Shown one piece after another: positions 21,538 to 31,800 of a stretch of 64,000 nt of DNA. The DNA comes from Siderastrea radians. Taxonomy: Eukaryota > Cnidaria > Anthozoa > Scleractinia > Rhizangiidae. Each line of letters opens with the position of its first letter. Positions within the stretch are counted from its first letter, which is position 1. A model generated the notes under the pieces. It searched no databases and was not told the origin of the DNA. It saw only the letters and a program-made list of their open reading frames with translations. The position numbers were made by a program, and so were the translations under genes. The stretch lies in NCBI GenBank assembly GCA_964017195.1, contig OZ024892.1:17768704-17832703 (forward strand). The letters are read 5' to 3'.

Positions 21538-22422
21538 AGAAACATTAAGCCTTAAAAAACCTAAATAAAACCAGGTAATATTTTGCAGCCAAATTCACGT
21601 TTCAACCTTCCGACACCAGTGAGATCTTGGTACGAGATTGGTGTGTGGTTTGCACCGTTCGCGCCATAAGTTCGCCCCTGGGCGGCGCCGAATTCCGCCA
21701 TCTCGGCTTTTCCTGTCGTTACCGGGGAAAACTAAGAGCGGAAAACCAAGCACATGGTAACAGACGCACCAAAAAATGTTAGCATTTTGCTTTTCTCAAC
21801 TGGCCTTATTGGACTAACCACTTCCTTTCACCTGTTGCCTCCCTTCCCCTGCAACTTCCCTCTTGCTCCTTATTCTCTCGCTTTGCCAAAAACAAACAAA
21901 CTTGAACCAAACAATAACCAGACTGGTTTAGCAAAGTAGAAGCTGCCTCTGATTCTACAGATTCGGGTGGATAATTTGCGTACCGTACGCAACCCTAGCA
22001 GTTTGTGCCATTTCATCCCACCGTCTTGAATTTGACCAAAACACCCGTTCAAGGGATTTCACCTTCCCATGGGAGTGACATACTGGGACTTCACTTAAGA
22101 TTTTCACCTTCTTATTGTATTGTCCAAGTGTAATCAATCTCTACTTTCCGTTCTATCAATAATGGTTCCTATGAGGCTGGGTGAGAAAAGCAAATTGCTA
22201 ACCTTTTTACAGTGCGTCCACAAGGACGCACTTGGTTTTCCGCACTTAGTTTTATTCGGCGCCGCCCCGGGGGCCGCCCAGGCGCGAATTTAAGGCGTGA
22301 ACGGCGCAAACTACACACTAATCTCGTACCAAGATCTCACTGGTGTCGGAAGGTTGAAACGTGAATTTGGCTGCAAAATATTACCTGGTTTTATTTCGAT
22401 GTTTAAAAGCTTAGTGTTTCTC
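21538..22422. mobile_element. foldback element with ~260-bp inverted arms
   Basis: The arms are about 21538-21812 and 22168-22422. Matching pieces include CCAGGTAATATTTTGCAGCC with GGCTGCAAAATATTACCTGG, CCGACACCAGTGAGATCTTG with its complement near 22340, and a weaker inner part (GGAAAACCAAG with CTTGGTTTTCC). The 355-bp centre has no coding capacity. Confidence 0.75.
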
Positions 22423-23432
22423 TGAATATTCATTTCATTTATTGATTTATTTATTTTTTATATTTATTTATTTTATTTCTTTGTATGAATTTGTTTTCTA
22501 ATTATTTCTAAAATTTGTTTTTTATTTATTGCATTTTTTAAAATATATTTTTGGTGTTCCGAGGTGTTCCGGTGTTCCGGCGTTCCGGTGTTCCAGGTGT
22601 TAGCACATGCCCATTCGATTTGACCCCTGGCTTACAATTTTGTCAATACTGAATTATTATAAAATACCGTCTTACCTTTTCGGCGTAAATCATTCAGAGC
22701 TTCGTATAATGAAAACTTTGTAGTTGTGTTCAATTCATGATCACGAATTATCCTTTAAACTTTTTCGAGACTGTCCACATAGCCATAATTTTCCGTGGTC
22801 GAGAAATCAAACTTTGCCACCATTTCCAGAAGGCAAACAAATGCGGGAGACCGCACAGCATTCCTGTTAATGATTAAGTGAACTTCACCGAGCGAAACGA
22901 AAATAGAGCCTGATCGCAGGTTAGATTTACTCTAGCAAGCTGGAAACTGTACAAAGGAGCCATTTGCTTTTCACTTTGTCATTTGCTCGAGAGCGTGACC
23001 GTTGATTATTTGTAATGAACGAGTGTGTCTGGGTGTTGCTTGTGTGAAATGATAAAACTTTTAGTAAATGAGAATCGTTTTTTACAATAATAGGGATTCA
23101 CTTTGTGTCTGGGGAGTTTCAAGGACTTGTGACTTGGAACAGTTGTTTGCTGTCATTTTCAAGAACAACTTTTCGTCGAAATCATGAAGAGTGCTTCTTC
23201 CCCACAAGTTTATATCCAGGGAAACCGAAGGGACTATTGCTGGAGTATTTGTGAGCCCCAGCTTGAAGAATATTCATGCACTGTAGTCACAGGATGTAGT
23301 AAATGGCCGTTTATGCGACATAAACAGCAGAGAGAAAATTGGAGCGGCCACCATATTTGACAGCTTACCCAACCCAGGAGCTGCCCAACCTCATTGCCTC
23401 ATGAAGACTAGCAGTAAGCAGTCAAAACGGGC
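22423..23432. other. intergenic, low-complexity tracts
   Basis: No gene is seen. 22435-22550 is an ATTT-rich stretch, and 22556-22600 is a short tandem array of GGTGTTCCG-like units (about five). Confidence 0.5.
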
Positions 23433-23486
23433 ATAGTCTAAAATCAGGACTGGACTCTGGACTCTGGACTCTGAGATATATATGAT

Positions 23487-24238
23487 TTATTATTCAACAA
23501 ATTGTCACTATGCCCAAATATGGTAAGGAAGCCCTCAATATCTGTCATCCTACATGACAGATATCCTGCGATATACGTAAATGACCATATTTGGAAGTGC
23601 ACTGCAGATTTTCTTTCATTGCTTGTTTGCCGGCCATTTTGAAAAGCGAGGCAGTTTTAGCAGTGTTCTCCGTAAATTTTAACTCTCTTGAAGAAACTCT
23701 CCACGTTTAAATGCTCTCAAAAAGTCAACAAGTATTTGCTTCAGCTCACAAAGATATCCAGAGGTTGACTTGGAATTTTCATAGTGAGAACTCAACCAAG
23801 AAAATGCTATTGCGAACGAAGCAGCACACTTGCTCACGGAAAGTTGTAAAGACTAAAGTTGAAAAGATTTTAATTCACAGAAAGAGGACTTATTCTTGGT
23901 AAGGTAGCAATATTTTTTTTCCTTTGTCTTGTCATTTCCAAACATGAGTTTGTAAATAAGTCTTTTTAAGTGAACGGTAGTAAACTTCGATTTCTTGAAG
24001 TTCTGTTTTGATTTTTATTAAGCTTAAGCTTATGTGTTGCTAGCTTTTAGCGTTTTTATCATAGAGCCGTAGTTTTTCTCGTTCTGAAAATGGTAGGCGA
24101 TGGGAATTTGTTGAATAATAAAACAATTATCCTGCTCAATCTTGCGGAATATCCCCTGATTTAGCCAACTCGGCCTACGGCCTCGTCGGCTAAGTATCAG
24201 GTGATATTCCGCGCGATTTCGCAGGATAATTGTTAAAT
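23487..24238 (+). repeat. 750-bp dispersed repeat, copy 1
   Basis: Nearly identical, and in the same orientation, to 56586-57334. It starts TTATTATTCAACAAATT and has the inverted match AATTTGTTGAATAATAA at 24106-24122. A separate perfect stem ACAATTATCCTGC..GCAGGATAATTGT (24122-24234) follows. A 63-codon frame inside (23711-23902) has no recognisable motif and is not kept open in copy 2. Confidence 0.8.
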
Positions 24239-24239
24239 A

Positions 24240-26078
24240 TAGCCTGCGAGCTAACCTGCGATCAGGCGTTATTTTTCTCGCGGCGGTGTAGTCAACGGAA
24301 AAATGAACGCCTGATACAATTACTTGTCGAGTCGTCTGTAAAAAGTCCAGAATCTGGACTTTTTTCTGATTGGTCGGGAAACAAAAGGCAGTTTGCACAA
24401 ATGTTTGCACACTTCGTGCCCGCTTCGCGCCTCTGCTGATTCCCGCCAACGAAGCGACTTCCGGTAAATTGTGATTGGCTCACTCTTATCTGATGGCATC
24501 GCTGACACTCTCGTTGACAGACACTTTAATTGGGGGGGCGGCAGACGATTCAACAAGTAATTGTATCAGGCTTTCCTTTTTTTTTCGCCCTCCCTCCGCC
24601 GCGAAAAAAAAGAAAGCCTGATCGCAGGTTACCTGCGAGCAGGCTCACTTGTTTGGGGAATTTGCGCGCGATAATCTTGGCAGCCGCCACCTGCGAGCCG
24701 GCGAGAGGAATGGGCCGAGGAAAGTGAGCCTGCACGAAAGCCATTGAATTTTGAATTCCGCCGCTGCGAGGTGACAAGTCTTAACTGTCAAGGTATCAAA
24801 TATTTAACCAAGACAAGCGAAGCAAAATGTAAACAAACACGACTATGGCAAGCCGTCACTGCAAAAAGCCTATCGACTTGTACCGGTCCAAACAGCTTCC
24901 AATATCATCGAGTTAGAGAAATTGTATGGCCAGTTTTGGAAATGTATGGTCAAGTTACAAAAATTATATGGTCAGTTTTAGAAATGTATGGTCGAGTTCT
25001 GGAAAGCTATGGTTGAGTTGCTTTAGAAAAGTTTCAGTTTTCATTAGCGAATTTTCATTTTCTCGCTAGAGAACTCGCTAACTAGCGAGTTCTCGCTAGC
25101 AAGTTTTCATTTTCTCGCTAGTGAACTCGCTAGCTAGCGAGTTTTCAATTTCTCGCTAGTGAACTCGCTAGCTAGCGAGAAGTCGCTAGTTTGTTGGGGT
25201 ATCTACAAGTCGATAGGCTTTTGGTAGTGACGGCTTGCCACACGACAGCTGATTTTCTATAGCGCAAAAGAAAATTATAAACACAGTTGACAATTTTTGC
25301 TGCGTGTTCTATTGGAAATAAGTATGGAAGTAGGAATCCCCGAGAAATCAAATCGCGAAGGCATCTGTGCAGATGACTCGGAATCGATGCACGAGAGCGC
25401 GTAAAGAAGTTAAAATATCGAACTCCAGGGACATGAAATTTGCAATTACCAAGAGTATCAAGCCGCTACCGCAGAAGACTTCACCAGGAACAAGCATCTT
25501 CCCACAATAACAAATAACCGAAGACTGCAAGATAATGGGCTTTCGTTACGATAGCCAGATAATGCCAATTGAATGGTAAATAAAGTCTTACAGATCCTGT
25601 CATTACGGAGATCCCAAGAAGAGAGGCTTGAAAACAACTACGCACTAAAACCAGGCTGCAATAACCGAAACAAACGTGACTGATCAATATTAAAAAAAAT
25701 GGCCCAAAACCGCAATCGCTAACCAGACGCAACTAGCCGAGTCACGTGAAGAAATTGAATCGCTTGAAAAACCGATAGATTGTGCGAGCAGTCGTCCTAT
25801 TTTCCTTCTCGCTAAAATCAGGAGAGGAAAGAGACTGCTCGCAGTCTAGTAATCTGAGAAAGGCCACAAACAATAACACCACTTGTCACAATAATAAAGT
25901 CTGTCACCGCCTGTCATTTCAAACCAATCAGAATGCTGCGTTCGTGGACGAACGCGGAGAATTCAAAATTCAATGGCTTTCGTGCAGGCTCACTTTTGCT
26001 CGCCCCATTCTTCTCGCCGGCTGGACTTCCACCGCCAAGATACTCGCGCGAATAACACACTGAGCCTGCTCGCAGGCT
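24240..26078. repeat. nested palindromes with CTAGCGAG array
   Basis: The piece 24637-24765 (CGAGCAGGCTCACTT ... GAAAGCCATTGAATTTTGAA) is inverted at 25961-26078. Inside that pair, GGCAAGCCGTCACTGC.. at 24848-24883 is inverted at 25205-25240. The centre has four or five copies of a 22-bp TATGGTC unit (24920-25015) and three palindromic units ending CTCGCTAGCTAGCGAG or a close variant (25054-25180). At 24240-24640 a GCCTGATACAATTACTTG stem faces its complement. Confidence 0.7.
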
Positions 26079-27570
26079 ATATGATATACGATCGAAACAT
26101 CTTCGGCTCTTTTTCGGAAACCTTCGGAAATCGTCGGCAAACTTCAGACTTCTTTGGAAAATCGCAGAATCTTCATCTATTTTCTTTCATTTTGTTGAAT
26201 GAACCATAAATAAAAAATCGCACGACCTTCTCGTGATGTCTTGAGAATTTTCAAAACATCACACCTACCCTAATTGTACTCGAGGCCTTGCGATTTCCTA
26301 TACTTATTTTTTGTGCCTTCCGAGATACAATCTTTAATAGAAATGTAATGAAACTGTGCAAAATCGACTAAGCTCGAGAGATCTCCTTCAATTTGAATCG
26401 AAACTTTTCTATAAGACGAAAAGAAGGGAAGAGAAGAAAGTGCAATGAGGGACGGAGTATAGCAATAAAAGCAAACAATGGCAGCCTATTCCCGAGTTTT
26501 ATACCAGCAATATTCTTGCGGCTCTGATTTCACTTCTGCGAACGCATGTACTATTTTATAGAGAAGAAAAATTACCAGGAATATGAAAACTTATTTCTTT
26601 TATTTTTAGTGTCTGTGCAATTTTCTTTTAGAAAAAAACACATCTTAAGCTTTTCAAAGAATAAAAACCGATCCCAAAAGCAAAAAGTAGAGAAAAAAAA
26701 GCAAAGAGCAAATTCGTAAACAAGGGGTAATTTCCTTTGTAAAGTTGCAAATTTTGTTGACACGCGTGTCTTTTTAGTTAATCTCCAGTGAAATTTACCT
26801 AGAAATTGCCTTAATTTACTCGCCGGTCCGCTTAAAGTATCCTTGTTAGGCGGGAGGTCGCGGTACCCGGTAGCTTGAGATAGCATTGCCCAAGGGGAAC
26901 GGTTTCATGTTCGAGATAGCTATGGCCATGGCTCAAGAAAGCCTATTGAACTTTAAATAAAACTTGACATAATCTCGTACACTAATTTTTGCACGCTTTC
27001 CTTAGTTATCATCAGTTTCCTTAGTTATCATATTAGTTAACGGTCACGGGAAACTAACAAACACTGAGAGAAACGATTTCATTAGTTTATTTTTAGCTCT
27101 TTTGCAATGTGCTGTCTATATGATGCTTGTAAATGGGGATGGAGACCATCGGAATAACTACCAAAAAGGGAATAAATGCTGGTTGCATCAACTTCACACA
27201 TTTAGCGGTACAGTGGAAATATACATTGGCTAATTGGCCTCACTTTTGCACCCCATTTGGCCAATACTGTCTCCGTGTGGCAGTAATAATAACCGTCATT
27301 TGGCATTTCTATTACAGATCGTATCTTGTAAGGCAGAAACAATAAGTACAGGAAATTGCACGGCCTGGAGTGCAATTAAGGTAGGAGTGATGTTTGGAAA
27401 GTTCTCAAAACATCACGAGAAGGCCGTGTGATTTTTCGTTTATGGTACATTCAACAAAATGAAAGAAAACAGATGAAGATTCGGTAATTTTCTGAAGAAT
27501 CCCGAAGTTTGCCGACGAATGCCAAGGTTCCCGAAAAAGAGCCGAAGATGTTTCGATCATATATCATATT
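26079..27570. mobile_element. 1.5-kb element with ~200-bp terminal inverted repeats
   Basis: The left arm 26079-26285 (CGATCGAAACATCTTCGGC ... AACATCACACCTACCC) is inverted at 27368-27570. The 1.08-kb interior has no transposase motif; a 104-codon minus frame (26572-26886) is low-complexity Phe, Leu and Lys rich and unconvincing. Probably a non-autonomous DNA transposon. Confidence 0.7.
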
Positions 27571-27977
27571 TACCTCAGAGTCCAGGGTCCAGAGTCCAGT
27601 TCACTCCAGAGTCCAGTCCTGCTTTTAGACTATGCCGTCAAGTGACTACATGTACAATGTTAGGACAAATGATAACGCACTTCATTATTTACTGATGCTT
27701 TGCAAGACTCTTTATAGCTTCGTATATTGTTTCCGGATAGTATTTACAATTTAGTGATCCTTTTGAAAGTTATTAGTATAAAGCTCATTTCACTTTCCTT
27801 CGAATGCAAGGAAGAGCATTGGAATAAGTTGCACCACAGCCTAGTAACTAAGGGTTCTCTCTTGCCTCGTTCTCCGTGCGACGTCTGAAGCGGGGTCTCG
27901 TTTCTGTGTTGTCACAGCGCAAAATTAGAATCCAGACCTAAACCAGCAGGAAACGCATGCACTTGACAAGGTACACT

Positions 27978-28111
27978 TAGCCTGTTCCAGGCGTTCAGAT
28001 AGTGGAGCGCGAGCGAAAAATAAAGCGAGCGTCTCCCCTCGTTTTTTCCCGCTCTTTCGCTCGCATTATTTTTCGCTCGCCCTCCACTATCTGAACGCCT
28101 GGAACAGGCTA
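27978..28111. mobile_element. 134-bp palindromic MITE with 9-bp target duplication
   Basis: The element begins TAGCCTGTTCCAGGCGTTC and ends with its inverse. It is almost wholly self-complementary, with GCGAGCG repeats near the centre. It is flanked by AGGTACACT at 27969-27977 and 28112-28120, a direct repeat of nine bases. Nine-base duplications are typical of Mutator-like elements. Confidence 0.85.
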
Positions 28112-28823
28112 AGGTACACTGGACCGTTGGAAAAGAGATAAAGCAGGCAACGATGCCTGACAGTCTTCCAGTGCCTTTTACAAGTCGCAAAGGTACTTGA
28201 GATAAACAATGAAAGGAATCAGCTTAGTTTACGCTTATTCACAGACATGGTGTTCATTTCTAAAAAATGTGAAGGATCTGGCTTACAAAACAAAAGAAAA
28301 ACAAGACTTTTGTTTCGAAAATTCAACCTCCATGTCCAGTACTTTGTATACAAACATTTACACTTTAACAGTCAAGGTTTGGACACTTGCCAAACATATC
28401 ACTACTTGATTACTACTTGACACTACTTAATTACCATTTGTTTGCTATATATAGCGATGGAAATGAAATACGTGAATTATCATATACGTGAAATAAACAA
28501 AGAAACAGACCAGCAGTAAGTGGTCTAAATGTTGCCATCCACATCAAAGTGATTACATCGTGTGTCAAACGATGAAAAGAGATCTCGTTTCACCCTTATC
28601 GCATCTTTATGGCATCTACGTTTACCTCATTGTAACTACTTTACTGAAAAAAAAAACCTTACAAGGCTGGTGGAGTTAACAAACGTTGGAGTTACGAGTG
28701 AAGCAGGGAAAACTACTTTTTGTTCAACCTAGAGAGAAATTAGAGTCAAGTACGAGTATTAAGATTGAACTAGACTATAAAATTATTATCATTATTGCTG
28801 TGATAACTCAACATGTTATATTA
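28112..28823. other. 3' flank of the 141-aa gene, no other gene seen
   Basis: AT-rich sequence downstream, on the minus strand, of the stop codon at 28824. No clear AATAAA is visible on the minus strand in the first 150 bases. Confidence 0.4.
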
Positions 28824-31800
28824 CTAAGCCATTTCCTCCAGTTGAGCAACCTTCTGTGCAAAGAGTTTAATTTCTTTTTCCACTTCACTTTTTAATTGTG
28901 CTTCACTGGCTCGTGGATTTTTCTTCACATATTCACTGATGCGCATTATGGTCTCAGCCTAACAATAAAGAGAAAAAGAACAGCATTACATGATTAGGGA
29001 AACTATCCTGTAAGCACCGACGAAATGAAGAGTTCCCAGTATGGATTACCTGGATGAGATGGTTTAGTCACGCCTTACATGGAGTCCTAGAAAATTCACC
29101 CACTTACTTCTTTCTTGGATTGCTTTTCGCTCTGGCGGCGGCAAAGTATGTTGAAACAGTGTTTACAAATTTTCATTTAAAAACATTTGTTTTCAGATTC
29201 AGCAAGGGATACTGGTAATAGAGGACAGATATGATTTGCCTCCGCATGTCGCAAAACTGTTTACCACCTTCGTGGCTTAAATGTTCAAGAACTATCGAAC
29301 TACAATGAGCAGTTGATGTTTGCCATATAACCCACTGACACCCGGCAAGCTTCGAAAAAATGGTACTTTTAAGCAGCAAATGGCCTTTTTTGGCCCTGTT
29401 TGACCCAATTTTGTCCCAATCCTCATGAAAAGTGCTTTCTAGCATGGACAGTTGCCGTTTCTTTCGGTTTGAGGACGTTTTCTAGCATTTTGAGTTCGGG
29501 CATGCGCACAATTCAAAACTCCGTAGACTCCACCGTCTACGGCTCTTCGAGATTTAGCGCACAAGCCCGTTGCTTTCGTTCTCATTTCGGTTTTCGCTTT
29601 TTGCTGTCGAGTTAGCCAAACGACCACGGTTTTCGGCGATGAGAAAAGTTTGGCCTCAAAGCTCGTTTGAAAAGGAAAGAGTTGGCCAAAAAGTAGCAGT
29701 CGGTGGGAAGGCCATGATTTTCTTGTGTTTTTGAGGTAAAAGTTCCGTGGTTTTCTGGCTGTTATTCAGGTTGACTTGATCCGATCATTGTCGTTTAGGC
29801 ATCATTTACAAGATCTTTTTGCGTTGCATCAAGTGACTATCAGAGGTTTTTAGCGTCACTTAAACTGATGACGTCACAAGTGGAACAAGACGCGCGCTCA
29901 TTCTAGGGCGCATAGGGGCGCATTGGGCGTCAGTGGGATAAATTCACACAGAATTACAATTACAAAATTTGTCCGGTCATAACTGGATTTTGTAATTTGT
30001 ATTCATTAAATATTAACGACAACATATTTTTGAGAATTTTCAAGTCTTTTAGCTCAGAAAATCAGTGATAAATGTCGTAGATATTTCCAGTCGGAGCTAA
30101 AATTTAAGCCTATCAAGTCAATGAATGTTTTGGTATTTGAACAAAACATCACTCTGTAGTAATCACTTATAGTCTCCACCTCTTGACATCTTGTTGCTTT
30201 GTATTTGACAAGACACTGGAGTATGCCTTGATTTTGTAGGAAGAGTAATTTCAAATATAGCCTGACTTTGCTTAGTTATTTTATTGACAAGCTGTCATGT
30301 TGTGAATTCACTCAACTGTGAAAGGTCAAGGAGTGGTTTTCAAAATCCTGGTTTTATGACGTATGTTGAAAACATAGGGTCTTAGCCAGACTGCAGTTTG
30401 TCGCTTTCTATGTTTGTTTGTTTGTTTGTTTGTTTGTTTGTTTGTTTGTATGTATGTATGTATGTATGTATGTATGTATGTATGTATGTTTGTTTGTTTG
30501 TTTGTTTGTTTGTTTGTTTGTTTGTTTGTTTGTTTGTTTGTTTGTTTGTATGTATGTATGTATGTATGTATGTATGTATGTATGTATGTATGTATGAATG
30601 AATGATCAGGGGGGGGGGGGAGTCCCATGTGTGACGGGCGGGAATGCCCGTCGGAAAATTCGAATTAAAGTTATTCTGAAACAAACTGTGAACGCGAGAC
30701 GACGAGCATTCATGCACCTTTCACATGGGAGTACACCCCCCGGGGAATTTATGTGGCACTATGTGGCACCAATCAGATTGAGGCTACTAAGCTAAGAGTA
30801 CATTCTACCAATGAAAGAGCTGGTTAGAATCCGCTTACTGAAGCTGAAGGTCAGACAAGGTTAAGCTTACCGGCCATGTCGAATGTACATATGGGGACGG
30901 AAACGATCAGCGCAAATGTGCTTTTCTACTTTTTCCTCTCGAATATTATATTTTCAGTAAAGGCTCGGTGTGGTGGAATTCATGGTAATTTCCTAAAGCT
31001 ATTGTAAGGGCAGGTAAAATTGAACTTTGTCGTGGCCAATGGTGGAACGTGACAAAAACAACCTGGCTCGTTCCAAAAATATACTTGTTGACGAGAAACT
31101 GTAATTTAATTTGTTCTTTTATGATTTGTGTTATGAACAGCTGTTTTGATCATGTATTTTTGAGCAAGATGTTGGTTGAAAAGATTGTATCTGTGCTTGA
31201 TATGGATAGTTTTGACTGTACTTTGCAAGGTTTTTGAAACAGCTTTGTTTGGTAATCTGAAATTTATAGTTATGTGTTCAAGATTGCAATTTGCATAAAT
31301 TAGTTTGTTTATTCAAGCGTGTCTGTGGGTTTTTAAACCTGTTCTCTTCCCAAGATGGGGTTAAGTTTTAGTTTACGATGTTGTGTCCTTGTTTTATGTC
31401 AGTCATATCCACAGATTTTCCAGCCGACAAAGAAACGATTTCTTTCTTGGTTTTATCATATACAGGAACATGTGGCAAGAAAATCTGTTTGAAAAACGAC
31501 CCTTCAAATTTCATAACAGTTTGTGCAACTGGGAGTGCCAATGGTTGTTCTCTCCTCAAATTATTATCCAATACGCTTGTTTCTTTCACCTCTTGTTGTG
31601 ACCTCGATTTATATGAACAGCTGTTTTGATCATGTATTTTTCACCAAGATGTTGGTTGAAAAGACTGTATCTGTGCTTGATATGGATAGTTTTGACTGTA
31701 CTTTGCAAGGTTTTTGAAACAGCTTTGTTTGGTAATTTGAAATTTATAGTTACGTGTTTAAGATTGCAATTTGCATAAATTAGTTTGTTTATTCAAGCGT

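Larger units (their letters stand above)
23433..27641. repeat. nest of inverted-repeat elements with matching outer ends
   Basis: GGCATAGTCTAAAATCAGGA and a run of GGACTCT units (23433-23478) are inverted at 27586-27641 (AGAGTCCAG units, then TTTTAGACTATGCC). Inside lie the 750-bp repeat 23487-24238, palindromic pieces 24240-26078 and a 1.5-kb element 26079-27570. Either the outer pair is one element with later insertions, or two copies of one repeat happen to face each other. Confidence 0.5.

Noticed and set aside
23711..23902. 63-codon frame in the dispersed 750-bp repeat
   Set aside because: The second copy differs by changes that alter the start and frame, and no motif is present.
30326..30717. 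Long Cys/Val and His/Thr repeat frames
   Set aside because: They are translations of a TTTG/TATG microsatellite open in several frames on both strands.
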